A DNA stretch of 64,000 nucleotides from Benincasa hispida (GCF_009727055.1 NC_052349.1:31825997-31889996), one strand, 5' to 3'; shown: positions 23,646-35,463, numbered from the stretch's first letter. The notes: a model not told the origin generated them from the sequence alone. Program-made: numbers and translations.

Positions 23646-24607
23646 TCATAGCTATTTGTGTTAAAATAGAGAGAGAGAGATAACCAACCATACCAGTATG
23701 TGTTGAGAGGTTGAGCTCAAAAGGTATCAAGAAATTCTTGTTGAACCATGTCTGGACCATAGCGGAATAAGTTGTCAGTCAAGAGGGTTGAATCTCGAAA
23801 GGTGGGCGGTTGCGCTAGTCAAGGCGGGATTGCGATCAACTGTAGAAAGAAAAGAAAAAAATTGTCAAAGTAAGTTGTAAAAGTTGGTCCCGGTTGAGTG
23901 AACATGTGAGAAACTTACTAAAAGTCCAAAACTTGGTCAAGACCAGGAAAGAAGGACCTCCACAGTCTAATGCGAGCTAGTAGCCACTGACAAAAAACCA
24001 TTGTTTATTCCACCCTTTTATGGTAATCGAACATGAAATAATGGAATTTCCTTTGTGAATATTAACATAATAAGAATAAGATGAAAATTTTAATTTTTTG
24101 TGAGTATGAAGAGACATAAATTCCTCCATGGTAATGTGATTTGGGTTCCCTGGCTGAAGCCATAGAACGTAACAACCTAATAGGATATAGTAAGAGTTGG
24201 GAAATAGTTGAAAAGGCACCACATTTACATAAGCTAGAAACTGTGGAATAAAGGGATGGAGTGGAAGCCTAACTCCATAGGTAAACATTGAATAATAAAA
24301 AGCTACTTCACCTAAAGGTAGGTTAAATGGCTCTGCGCCTAAGGAAGATTCTCATAAGCACCGAGTCAATAATCCTAAATTTATTTCTAAGGGAATCTAA
24401 AATATCTATGTTTAAGAGACCTGAGAAAGGAACGTGGGGAACCAAACCATTATTTCAGAACCCAACCCACACCCCCTCTGAATACAATTTCAAGACCTTT
24501 GATTGGGAACAAAATCGATATCATCAGAGTCGATTGACATATCGACCCTAGAATCTAAGACTTGAATGTTCTCCATGAACAAATGTAAGTTAAGTAGGAG
24601 ATTACCG
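23646..24607 (-). pseudogene. N-terminal half of a 'putative gypsy-type transposon' family gene (PF04195-like)
   Basis: The minus-strand frame at 24288-23977 (103 residues) contains GVRLPLHPFIPQFLAYVNVV, then QLFPNSYYILLGCYVLW, which is the hallmark of Pfam PF04195: a run of LPLHPF, a helical stretch and a P-N-S/A-W/Y segment. Just upstream in another frame comes GAEPFNLPLGEVAFYYSMF, the usual lead-in to this domain, so a frameshift separates them. Farther up, 24684-24490 has an acidic MSIDSDDIDFVPN segment. The copy is broken by frameshifts, by the LTR at 21697-23640 and by the element at 24611-27783. Confidence 0.65.
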
Positions 24608-25214
24608 TAAGGAGTTGTTTGGATTAAGGTTTTGTAGATGCCTAGAAATAAAGGATGCTTAGGCATAGGATGTCTAGGAATCAAAGACTATTGCGTTTAG
24701 TTATATATGGGAATGAGAATAAGATGTCCAGGAGTGTATTATACTTTTTCATGCAATTATAAAATATTAAATTAATAAAAATTAATTTCAATAATTAATT
24801 TTCGTTTGTTAATTTATTTTTATTACATTAAGGTATTAAATCAATTTTAAGTCATTAAAATTTAACTAAGTTTACCCACTCACCCTTCAGTTTAATATGT
24901 TTATTATCAATTTAATTTTTTTATATTGTACATTTATATTATCAATTTTTAGTCAAAAAAAATATTGGTAGTTAATTTAAATATCTATTTTTTTCCTGTA
25001 ATTTTGTTGATTGAATAGTTAATTAACTAATTGTTTAATGTCAATTATAAGCCATATATATACAAAAGAAGTTGATATAAACTAATTTATTTTAAATCAT
25101 CAAATAATAGAATATGTAGTACAAGGATAAAATAATTACATATATAGATCAAGAAATGGTAAAAGACTAAAAAACTCATGTCGAGTCGATATTTTACTCG
25201 CTTCTTCCCAGTTT

Positions 25215-26270
25215 TCTCAAATTAAAAATTATCACTGATAGCAGCTATCAGTGCTGCTATCGGTTGCTATCGCTGATAGCTTCTATCAATTTCTATCAAT
25301 GATAGTTGCTATCAGCAATAGCTTTCAATTTGAAAAAAAATAATACAATCTTGAAATATTAGCTTTTAATTTCCTATCAATTATCAGTAGCTATTATTGA
25401 TTCACTTTCATCAATTAGAATCAACCTTGAAATATCAATACTTAAGGCTATTAGTGGCTATCAATAATAGATTTATAAATAGTGATCAACTTTGAAAGAA
25501 GACCAACAACTTTGATTACCACAGTAGCTATCACTAATAATCTTTTATCATGGCTATCACTAATAGCAGCTATCAGTCTCTATCACTGATAGACTTTTAT
25601 CAAATAGAATCAACACAGAAATATTAACATTTAAGGTTATCAATGTTATCACCTTTGAAAGAAACTTGATATATAGATATCACCTAAGATCTATCATCGA
25701 TATCACTAACATCACTCATATTGTGATTATCAGTGATAGCTTCTTTTACTGATAACATCACTGATAAGATGCTAACAATGATCTCACTGATATCATGCTA
25801 TCGGTGATAGTTCTCTATCACCGATAACGTGCTACCAGTGGTAGCTTCTATCACTGATAACGTGCTATCGGGTAGCTTCTATCACTATATCGGGTAGCTT
25901 CTATCATCGATAACATGCTATTAGTATTAGCTTCTATCACTAATAACATGCTATCAGTAGTAGCTTTTATCAATCATAGTCGTTGAATACCTTTTTGCCC
26001 CTTTCTTGTCCTTCCCAAACATTTATAAGTCCCTTTTCTTTTTTATGATAGCTTCTATCACTGATAAACATGCTATTAGTGATAACTTCTAGGCATTTCA
26101 CTTACATTTTAGTTCGAGATTCAACTTTATTAATTAAATTCACTAATTTGGCTATCAATGATAGATTTCTATAAGTGGCTATTAACTATGAAAACATAAT
26201 CAAAGATTAAGCTATCAATGATAGAAAATATTAGTGGCTATCACCAATAGACTTTCATTTGCTATTTATA
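25215..26270. repeat. Satellite of palindromic GCTATCAGTGATAGC-type units
   Basis: Variants of GATAGCTTCTATCACTGATA recur dozens of times over about 1 kb. GCTATCACTGATAGC is close to its own reverse complement, so single units can fold back. Some units at 25820-25960 form a cleaner tandem run with GTGCTATCGG/ATGCTATTAG and TAGCTTCTATCA. A unit also recurs alone after a 60-base unique gap (26045-26080). The array lies inside the Harbinger-like element. Confidence 0.85.
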
Positions 26271-26324
26271 TTTACTGTTTGTTATAATAATCAAACTTAA
26301 TGATGGCTTGTTGGTGTTTCTTGT

Positions 26325-26368
26325 GAAAAAGAAGAAGAAGAAGAAGAAATTCAAATAAAGGAAAGAAA

Positions 26369-26403
<35 letters not shown>

Positions 26404-26877
26404 GAGAAATAGAAGAAGAAAACTGAAGAAAGGAAAGAAAAATAAATAAAAAAGAAAGGAAGCAAAAACCAGAGAAATGAAAGAAAAACTTAGAAAAAGA
26501 AAAAGAAAAAGAAAGGGAAGAAGCAAAAAATCGGAGAAAGAAAAAAAGAAAAGGGAAGAAGCAAAAATCGAAGAAAGAAAAAAATAATAATAAATAAAGG
26601 AATAAGCAAAAACCAAAGAAAGAAAATAAAACTAAAAAATGAATAAGCAAAAAACCGAATAAACAAAAGAAAGGAAAAAAGAAGGAAATGAAATAAAAGA
26701 AAAAATAAAGGAAAGAAAAAGAAAGGGAAAAACCAAAAGAAAGGAAAAAAGAAGGAAATGAAAGAAAATAAAAAAATAAAGGAAAGAAAAAGAAAGGGAA
26801 AAACAAGGAAATGAAAGAAAATAAAAAAAATTAAAAGAAAGAAGCAAAAATCAGATACAGGAAAGAATAAAATTTAA

Positions 26878-26909
<32 letters not shown>

Positions 26910-27065
26910 ATTAAAAAAAAAAAAAAAAAAAAAAAGGAAGAAGCAAAAACTTAGAAAGAAAAGAAAATGAAAAAATGAAAAAATGGAGAGAAGAAGCAAA
27001 AATTGAAGAAAATAAAGAAAATAAAAATACTAAAAAAAAGTATACAACAAGATAAGACAAGGAAA
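26325..27065. repeat. Purine-only tract, A/G rich, about 0.74 kb
   Basis: The plus strand is almost entirely A and G: runs of GAAGAA, GGAAAGAAAA and poly-A, with rare C in words like AGCAAAAACC and a few T. A duplicated unit of about 80 bases around GGAAAAAAGAAGGAAATGAA lies at 26670-26820. The opposite strand reads as long phenylalanine- and serine-rich frames, which are an effect of composition and not genes. Confidence 0.85.
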
Positions 27066-27786
27066 GGCAAAATTTAAAATTTTAAAAAATTCAAAAATTG
27101 ACTAGTCAACTCATCCATATTTGCAAATATTTTAAAGATGTAACATATTTTTAGATTTTTTTCTCTTATTCTATTATATATTACAAATATCCAAAGAATA
27201 ACCATGATTATAGATTAAAACTAGAAATACAAGAGTAGAAGATTGTTTAATTGAAAAAAAAATAACTTATTTCAGTATTAGTTAATTAATTAATATTTTT
27301 TTAAAGACTAATTAATAATTTTAATAAATAATTTATGATGTTAATATATATTACCAATAAAAAGGGATTTAAGCAAATATAATTATAGTTATTCATATTT
27401 TTTTTAAAAAGATTATGGTTTTTCATATTAATTTATAATAATAGAATAAATTATTATATTAGCATTATTATTTATAAAATTATTTATATATGTCAATTAT
27501 AAATTTAATGTAAACCTATTTATAAAAATTAAATATATTAACCACTATGAGCAAAGAAGAAAAACAAATCAAATGAAAAGATAAAAAGTAAGAGAGGGAA
27601 AACCCATTGGAAATGAAGAAAACTCATCTATTTGGGTGGTTATAAAAAAACCTTCATAGATGGGAATATGAAATGCCTTGGAATAAGATATTCTCATTCC
27701 TAAGGTTAAAAACTTGTATCAAACATGGTGATAGAATATCATTTTCCATTTCCACCTCTTATTCCCATGAACCAAATGGGTCATAA

Positions 27787-29221
27787 GGAATAATGGAAGA
27801 AAGATGAAAAAAGTGGAGTGTGGTGAATTTTGATGGCAAAGTGAATCCTTTTTATAAGAAAATTCGACACAAAAAACGAGAAATTTACCAAGGTTGAGCT
27901 TGAAGCAATGGATACCTTAGTTTGAGAAAGAACTCTCGAGCTAGGCTTTGTTTAAAGGCTATACACAACCGAGTCCAAGAAAGGGGCAACTGGCCAAAGC
28001 CTTAATTTCAAGACACGCTCTCTCTTTTTAGTTGAACAATCTCTAGAGTGAAACAATTCGATATTTTCATATATTGATTGATGGTGTATACCAGGTCCTT
28101 AATTAGTAGCTTAGATTGATAATCGCTCCTTATCTTTGCAATTTAGATCCCTTTCCACTTTTTTTTCTTCTTTTAGTTCAAGAACATGTGACGTGCATGT
28201 TTCAACCCTTTGACTCATTGGCCCATGGTATTTATTGTACCCAAAGATTTATATAAGTTAATTTCTAGAACCTATTTAGAATGTTTTTCCAAGTGTTTAG
28301 AAATCTCATTTTTAGTACTTAAAACCCTTTGTTCAAGCACATGAAAATTCATCCAAACATACCTTTTATTTTTTCTATATTTTGTCTTTCCATAAATTCT
28401 CCTAAAAATAAATATTACAAAAAAAAATCAAATAAAAGAGAACTTACATACTTATCTCCACTTTGTAAAAATATTTCCAATATTTCATTATAACTTTAAC
28501 GCCAAAAATGTTGGAGGTGTTTCCATCTACATATACACATATATAGAAACTCTCAAATTCTCATACAGTCACACCATTATTTCTTGAATTGAATCAAGAG
28601 CAAGTATTAAAGAAATATTCAATTCAAAATTCATGGATTTGTAACTAAATAAAGAGACATCTGAGTTTAAATCCTATCTTGATCTTCTAGCCCTAAAATG
28701 TTTGTGTTGATCGGAGAGTAATTAATTTTGATACTTATTTAAGAAAGGTTAAACTCCTCAAGTGTAGTGTTGCATTGAAATGATAAAAATAAATAAATAA
28801 ATATTAAGACACTAAACCATTGTTTCCTTTTTAAAAAAATCACAAACGAAATTGAATATTTTAAGAGAATGAAAAAAAGTGAACAATTTAAAAATATAAA
28901 AACTCAGTATATACACTATTTTTTCTCTCCCTTACGTCGAAGGAGAAGGAGTGGAGAGGAACAAGAAGACTAATGCCGACAAAGTTCGCCTGAAGATGAG
29001 AAAAAAAGAGGAACGGAGCATGTGAGGAGTGTTTGGCCTAAGGAATTAGGGAGTAGGTGTCGCAAACTCCAATTCTTGTTTGACTCGAAAAATTTATGTG
29101 CGCCCTCAACTAAACAATACCAATTTTATGTTTTATTAAGTCGAACTTCAAGAGTTCATAACTCTTCAGATTTCACAACTTCACACATGGTCCTAAACAT
29201 CCCTTAAAAATACTAGTTTAA
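27787..29221. other. Non-coding AT-rich DNA, probable former 5' flank of the PF04195-like gene
   Basis: I see no supported coding region. On the minus strand this lies upstream of the decayed gypsy-type gene, and the less AT-rich words around 27880-28030 may belong to its first part. Sequence at 28265-28370, reading GTATGTTTGGATGAATTTTC from the minus strand, looks like a MITE end but has no clear partner. Confidence 0.4.
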
Positions 29222-29230
29222 AAATAATTG

Positions 29231-29350
29231 TTGGGATGGTACCAGCACGCAGCGGAAGCGACAAAGATCGATAAGTACTCTAATTTATTAATTAAAGCAT
29301 GCTCAAATAGAATTTATTTCAAGACATACCTTTGAAGAACCTTTCAAATC
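29231..29350 (-). mobile_element. Small copia LTR-end remnant
   Basis: CAGCGGAAGCGACAAAGATC, a run with AAAGCATGCT, and ACATACCTTTGAAGAACCTT follow the order seen at the minus-strand LTR ends (compare 5545-5705 and 17090-17235: sequences around GAAGCG, GCATGC and TTGAAGAACC). Only about 120 bases remain. It lies 160 bases upstream of the DEP1-like gene, so it may fall within that promoter. Confidence 0.5.
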
Positions 29351-29510
29351 TTGATTTCCGGACGGTAAAAAACTATACATACATTAGAAGTACCAAGATG
29401 CAAAAACCAAAGTTTGAAAATAAAAGAGACTAAAGTAGAATGTCACTAAGAAAGGCCAGCCAAGGTTTATCCGTTCTATATCCTCCTTTGCTCTTCATTG
29501 GATCGCTCAA

Positions 29511-32500
29511 ATGGCAATGGCTTCAGCTCTGGCCGTCAATGGACTGAAATTGGCTACGACTTCTCAAGCTTATCTGGAGAGCAAGGCTGCAAACGACACC
29601 AAGGCTCTATTATCGGAGCTCTCCCGCCAATTTGACGGCCTTAGATGGGTCTCCGGCACCGGCGGCAGCATTGCGATCACGGTTCACGACTACTCCATTC
29701 CCAAGAGACGACGGCTAATCGCTATGTCGCCTTCTGGTGGGCATTTCTCCATCTTTATCTCCCTCTTTCAAATCTTTTCTTCCTCTTTATTTTCTTGCAT
29801 TTTCTGGTCATTTTGTTACTTTCATTGCTTTCAATTGAGCTAATTGGATCTGTTTGTCTCTTGGGAAAGTGATTTTCGAGGTTCCCCGATTTCCCTGTAA
29901 GTTGTGTTTGCTTCTCCTTTCTCTGAATTTGCTACGAAATCTAAAATGGGAAAGCTGTTTTAACTTTTGTAATGTTCGATGCCATGGTCCAAAGTGGTTT
30001 TAGACAAACACTTAATTAGTGTTTCTCGAAGAAGTGTTTCATTGAAGAAGCACCGTCTCAAAATCATCCATCTAACCCACCCTGAAAGGGTGTATTTAGG
30101 AGTGCTGTTAAAATGAATGCTCAAGAGTTAATCAGTCTAATGTTTGGTTCTATCCTATCCTTATTGAAATGCTTCTCAATCTAGAACATAAACTAGAACT
30201 AAATGCTTTCTTACTGAACAATTTAAGGTGCTTTATACGTTCCTCACAACCACATGTGTGTTACTTTCAAACATGATGAATTTGGATGCGGTGCTTCTGG
30301 CCACATCCGAAATATTCCCTACTATTCTCTGTCTAACAAGCTTGGCTGTTTGTAACCTTATAATTCAACCAATTGCCCCTTCTTTTTGCAGAAGAAGATT
30401 CTTGTTCTTCTTATGAACCAAAAATGTTTTGCTAGGGTTCAAGCTATCGAGAACTAGACTATGGGGTGTCTTTTTCATGGTGCAAGATCAGCTGCTTTTC
30501 CACTTTTTTTTTCTTTTAAAATTTTTTTTTCTGTTTGGCAAGAGGGTATTTTGTACAACTCAACTCCTTGCATTAGGGTAAAAAGAGCCTGTTCTCTTTT
30601 TTTATTTTATTATTTTCCCCTCTAAAAATTGATTGCTTGGATTGGAATTCATGGATTTAGATTAATATTCTTTTTCTTTTGTTGGATTTTACATAGGTGT
30701 TAAGAAGGAGAGAATGCTACGTGAGGACACCTGCAAGTTATCTTATGCTGGGTCAATCTTATATTCACCACCTCCAAAACCATTTTCATACGAACTCCCA
30801 AACTGTTTTGATTGTGGACCACTTTTTATGAAGGTATAGTTACCAGTCCTCTGTACAATACTGATCTGGATAAGGACTCCAAAAACATCATGAACCAATT
30901 ATAAGCTAATCATGACCTTACTTGAACTGAATCTATTGTATAGATTGTACAATTGTGTCCTTGAGTTCGAGAGAAAAGTTATAGTAATGCTATGACCTAT
31001 TATCTTACAAGCAATGTCTCCTATACCTCGAGACACTAACTTAGTTGATCTCTGCATGATGAACCAACCGAATAACCAAATAAAAAAAATAACAGAATAA
31101 CAGAATATTAAAAGACTATGAGAGCTGCCTTAGGCCCTTATTTATAGTCTAGCCTCCAACAACCAAATAACAAAAGTAAAACAACCCAAAAGATTGTTAG
31201 GAACTAAGGTAGTATGGCTAACTTTGTCTTACATCGATTAGAATGGGATGACCAATGTGATACTTAAGTAGCTTGGCTCTCACCTCAATAGCTGGCTCTT
31301 GAGGTGTGGTTCTCCAAGGTACTCAAGTACCTAACAATAGTATCAAAGTCAGTTGTCGACGTTCTGACTGGGTGTTTCTGAGTGAGGCACCATCGGTCTA
31401 GCCGCCGGGACGTCGGCTTTCCAGGGATGAGGTATTGTTAGGAACCAAGGTAGTATGGGCTACCTTTGTCCCACATTAGTTAGAATGGGATGACCAATGT
31501 GATATTTAAGTGGCTTTGCTCTCTCACCTCAATAGCTGGCTTTTGGGATGTGGTTTTCCAAGGTACTTAAGAACCTATACAACAAACTACCCAGCTAACT
31601 AATTAAAGCTAAAACAGAAACAGAACACAGAAACTGTGCAGAGAATAGAAAAACCCAAGACAGCCCTACATCAAGTGTTTGCTAGTCTGTATGGCTCTTA
31701 CTTAGCTTCAGTGGATATCTGATCCTCTCTTCTTTCTCCTGTACATTTTATGATTACAGTGTTTTTTTATTAAACACGGCGACAATAATTATAGTTGTGG
31801 CATTAATTTATGTAAGGAGTAGTTCGTTATGTGATTTTGCGCCTTAAATCTAAAGTTTATTCAGCACTGTATATACTTTTTCTTGTCATCCCCATTTGTT
31901 TGATAACAAGAAGTTCCTTTGAACTTTGTGGATGACGAAACCGCTGATTTCATACAGTTGCAAGAAATTGATTTTGAGTCTGTCTTAATCTTTCATTTGT
32001 TTCAGTTTAATCAATAACTTGATTTTACAGGCTGATTGTTATCACTATCTCTTTGATGCTGCTATTAAGCTTCATCAACTAGGCATTGATTAGTCTTCTC
32101 CAACTCAGGGTCGGATTGGGAGCATCAAAGGAATTTCAAGCAACATTTCTGTGAAGGCTGGGGTCCAGGGTTTAGATAATAAAAATGAATCATTGCCAGT
32201 GAGTAAAATTGCAAAGCTTAAGATTTGAGGTTTTAATTTTTCATTCTTTTCATTTACCTTTGAGGTAAGCCATTTTTGTATCTGGGTTAGGAGTGTTTCT
32301 TTATAGTTTGAGCTCAATCTTCTTTTCAATTGTGGTTCATTTCTCATTTATATTTTGGATGCAGCGTTGCATAGTTCTTGATATCGAAGGGACTACTACT
32401 CCAATATCTTTTGTTACTGATGTCCTCTTTCCATATGCTCGTGATAATGTTGGAAAGCATTTGATTTTAACATATGAAACTGCAGAAACTCGAGATGACA

Positions 32501-34253
32501 TTAAGTTGTTGCGTTCACAAGTAAGATTGTTTTATTATGCTGCAATCTGTAGAATATCTATTCTGTCAACAGTATTTACTTGTGCATTCCTGGTCTTAAT
32601 TAGACTGGAAAACAGCCTTTGCGCTACGGCAGTTGAGAGGCTATTTGGGAGTTGTTTTCTGAATTTTCTGTTTATCAATAAAAATGTGTTCAGGTTGAAG
32701 AAGACTTGGAGAAAGGAGTTGCTGGAGCTGTGCCTATTCCTCCTGATAATGCTGGGAAAGAGGAAGTCATTGCAGCATTGGTTGCTAATGTTGAAGCAAT
32801 GATAAAGGCTGACCGCAAGATAACTGCCTTGAAACAATTGCAAGTAAGGAAGTAAAACAGTCCAATTATCTTACTGCAATTCATTTGGCAGATTTTCTGG
32901 GTGAGCTGACTTCTAGCTATGCAGGGTCATATATGGAGAACAGGATTTTCAGGCAATGAATTGGAGGGAGTGGTTTTTGACGACGTGCCAGAGGCGCTTG
33001 AGAGATGGCATGCTTCTGGCATTAAGGTAATTCCATCACCCCTCTTGACTCTTGTTAAAACCTGTACAAGTTGCTATTTGAGATTAACTAGAGAAAGGTC
33101 ATCCCAATTCTCTTGCTCCCACACCAGATTTAGACCGGACTATCTCTAGATGTTTAGAACCCAACTCACGTCTTGCTTTAGTGGAAGAATGATCCAACCT
33201 TTTTCAACAAACTATTGACCCAAGTGAGGAAGAAATGATGTAATTACCAATAAAATCAATACGATCTTTCTTGATTTCTTCCAATTCAATGGGTCCAAGA
33301 TTTGAGTTGATGTCGTTTTAAATCCTCTAAATCACATTGGTACGTAGAGAAGACTATACTCAAGCTTACCTAAATCACTTTGAAGCAAAATTTTTGCAGA
33401 TGTGTTCACAATTTTCCTCACAATGGAATCTATTTAGGGAAAACTAGACTCAGTTATTAGATAAGACTGACGATTTTATACTTGGGTTAGTAGATGACAA
33501 ACCTATATGATAATAGATGTATCTTGTGATTGATTTGCCTTCATTCTCATCTGGAAGTCCGGTGATATTTGAACAAAATTTCTCCAGCAGACATTACGAA
33601 CCAGGAATAACTTGTCATTTCTGGCACGAACAGGTCTACATATACTCGAGCGGCAGCAGGTTGGCACAAAGGCTTATATTTGGGAAGACTAATTATGGTG
33701 ATCTAAGAAAATACTTATCAGGATTCTTTGACACTGCTGTGGGGTAACCAATTGCTGCTCTTTTTGTTTTCCATGTTTTAATCATACTCAATATTACAAA
33801 AATGATGGTGGAACTGCTATTGTATCTCAGGAACAAAAGAGAAATAAGCAGTTATGTTGAGATTTCGGAGTCTGTCGGAGTTGATACGCCATCAGAGATA
33901 TTGTTCATCACAGATGTCTGTCAGGAAGCTGTAGCAGCAAAAGCAGCAGGTAATGAGTCTGTACTTTTAGCTACTCTTTGTTGTTAGTTTATGGACGAAA
34001 AATGAGTAAAAACCTCCCTTTTTCTTTTCTATAATCCATTCGTGCTATAACCAAACTGCATTTGGCTGAAAAGTTCTTGTGAAAACCATCATATAAAGTT
34101 CCAAAAAAATTGCAGATTTACTAATTTCATACTTCTTCGAATGCAATCCACGACGTTTCAGGGCTGCAGGTGGCGATCTCAATCCGGCCAGGAAATGGTC
34201 CACTGCCTGATAATCACGGCTTCCAGACAATCACTTCCTTCTCTGAAATCTGA
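29511..34253 (+). pseudogene. DEP1: DEP1-like gene: methylthioribulose-1-P dehydratase (broken) / enolase-phosphatase E1 (intact)
   Basis: Plant DEP1 performs two cytosolic steps of the methionine salvage (Yang) cycle: dehydration of 5-methylthioribulose-1-phosphate, then enolase and phosphatase steps giving the acireductone. Exons with GT-AG borders: 29511-29736, 30697-30834, 32031-32198, 32365-32520, 32694-32843, 32925-33026, 33634-33743, 33831-33949 and 34162-34253. Exon 1 (start MAMASALAVNGLKLATTSQ) and exon 2 encode the dehydratase start, including GTGGSI. The next exons of the family, about 100 residues with the zinc-binding His-Ser-His, are absent from the intron at 30835-32030. Exon 3 ([16 protein letters not shown]) has a TAG at 32091 where the family has tryptophan. 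From 32365 on the HAD phosphatase is complete: [32 protein letters not shown] and the C-terminus [13 protein letters not shown]. As a bifunctional enzyme it is broken; a phosphatase-only product remains possible. Reading errors or a lost segment in assembly are the alternatives. Confidence 0.85.
31195..31581 (+). mobile_element. TRIM (miniature LTR retrotransposon) in DEP1-like intron
   Basis: Two direct repeats of about 142 and 146 bases flank about 100 bases. The first (31195-31336) begins TGTTAGGAACTAAGGTAGTA and ends GTACCTAACA; the second (31436-31581) begins TGTTAGGAACCAAGGTAGTA and ends near CCTATACA. Right after the first comes ATAGTATCAAAGTC, a decayed tRNA-Met-type primer site, and before the second comes the purine-rich CAGGGATGAGG. 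No coding region fits inside, as expected for a TRIM. I find no clear target duplication. Confidence 0.8.
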
Positions 34254-34714
34254 AATGAGAAACTACATTTTGTAATTACATCCAAAGAAACCTGCAAATG
34301 ATCAATTACATCACAGCTTGACAACTTCACCCTGAAAGACTGTTCCGTTCAGAGAGTTTCCCCCATTTTCTCCCTCAGCCATTGTTGTTTAAAGTTTGAA
34401 CTGAAGAAATGTTTTTTGTATGTACAATAGTGGTTGTACTTAATCTTGTCTAGGGCAAGCCTATGTAACAAAACTCGGATCAAAATGCCAGTTTTTCACT
34501 TTTGAAGTGTTGTAAGTAAAGCAAATAACAGATACTATGGCCCATTTTAGCATTGATTCGTTAGGTATTCTTTAGAAGAACTATTTAACTACGTCCAAAT
34601 CACCAATTAAAGCCAAAAGATTTAGCCAATGAATTGGGAATAACATTAATCATTTAGATTTATCTTTGCCAATCTTGGTTTGAAAATTATTAATATTGTG
34701 ACTAATTGATAAAA

Positions 34715-35075
34715 TGCCTTGAGTTGGTTATTATAGTTAGTGGTTGTTATAGTTTGTCGGTTATATTAGTTTGTAGGTTATAATAGTATGTATTAGAAGT
34801 ATTTTTAGTCGAGATAATAATAGTCTATTTAAGATGCAAACTATTTTAGTCTTGATAAAAAATAATAAACATTGTAACAAAGACCAGATAAAATGAATAG
34901 GAAATAGTAAACATTGTAGCAAAAAAATGGTTTGAAATAGTAACACTGCACTTAATTATATAGGTTATAATGGTTTAAAACACCAACTATAATAATTGGA
35001 ACACCAAACATAGAGAGAGCTATAATAGCTCATTTCACCAACTTTGAGTCGAGGCCAAACACCCTCTTAGCCGTT
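34715..35075. mobile_element. Possible MITE between the convergent genes
   Basis: GAGTTGGTTATTATAGTTAG on the left and, read backward on the right, CAAAGTTGGTGAAATGAGC followed by TATTATAGCTC form imperfect inverted repeats around AT-rich sequence with several GTTATAAT words. The right flank carries CCAAACACCCT, a word typical of plant MITE ends. No convincing target duplication was found, so the borders are approximate. Confidence 0.35.
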
Positions 35076-35457
35076 GCAGGGGTACAATATGAATTTCTCA
35101 CAACCAATATATTCCTTTATCTCTTAAAATTTAAGGGGGAAAAACACTTATGCACCAACTACTACACATCAATAACTGCATATTACGAAATGGAAATAAG
35201 ATAAATCGTTGAATAAACAAATAGTTAATGTGAAGCTATAACTTCGTGCTTACATTTATCCTCCTTAGACTACATCAGTTCGAACGAATTCATTCCAGGA
35301 AAGAAAATTACACAACCCAAAAACAAAAGAACTAATAAGCCCTGGCATTGAAATGCTGAGACAGATTTTCCCAATGAAACTTTTAAGAATGGATGAATGC
35401 ATGTTCGGATTTTAACATATACAATCAGATTAATGTCATGTTAAACAATGACTTACT

Positions 35458-35463
35458 TTTATT
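35458..35463 (-). terminator. Candidate polyadenylation signal AATAAA of the S4-domain gene
   Basis: On the minus strand AATAAA lies about 95 bases after the stop codon at 35558. Plant signals are loose, so this is a plausible but unproven site. Confidence 0.45.

Larger units (their letters stand above)
24611..27783. mobile_element. PIF/Harbinger-like non-autonomous element, long copy (3173 bp)
   Basis: It begins GGAGTTGTTTGGATTAAGG and ends CATGAACCAAATGGGTCA, with TAA on both sides (24608-24610 and 27784-27786). The reverse complement of the end, TGACCCATTTGGTTCATG, pairs imperfectly with the start, so these are terminal inverted repeats. A three-base TAA/TTA duplication fits the PIF/Harbinger superfamily. 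Its outer parts match the shorter copy at 46622-47700 in order. About 2.1 kb between roughly 25110 and 27190 is absent from that copy and holds a palindromic satellite and a purine tract. No transposase is visible. Confidence 0.75.

Noticed and set aside
25215..26270. CRISPR-like array
   Set aside because: Units vary, have no regular spacers, no cas genes are present and the genome is a plant's.
26262..26847. Several long phenylalanine-rich frames on the minus strand
   Set aside because: They are the complement of the A/G tract; the composition alone keeps the frames open and no domain can be seen.
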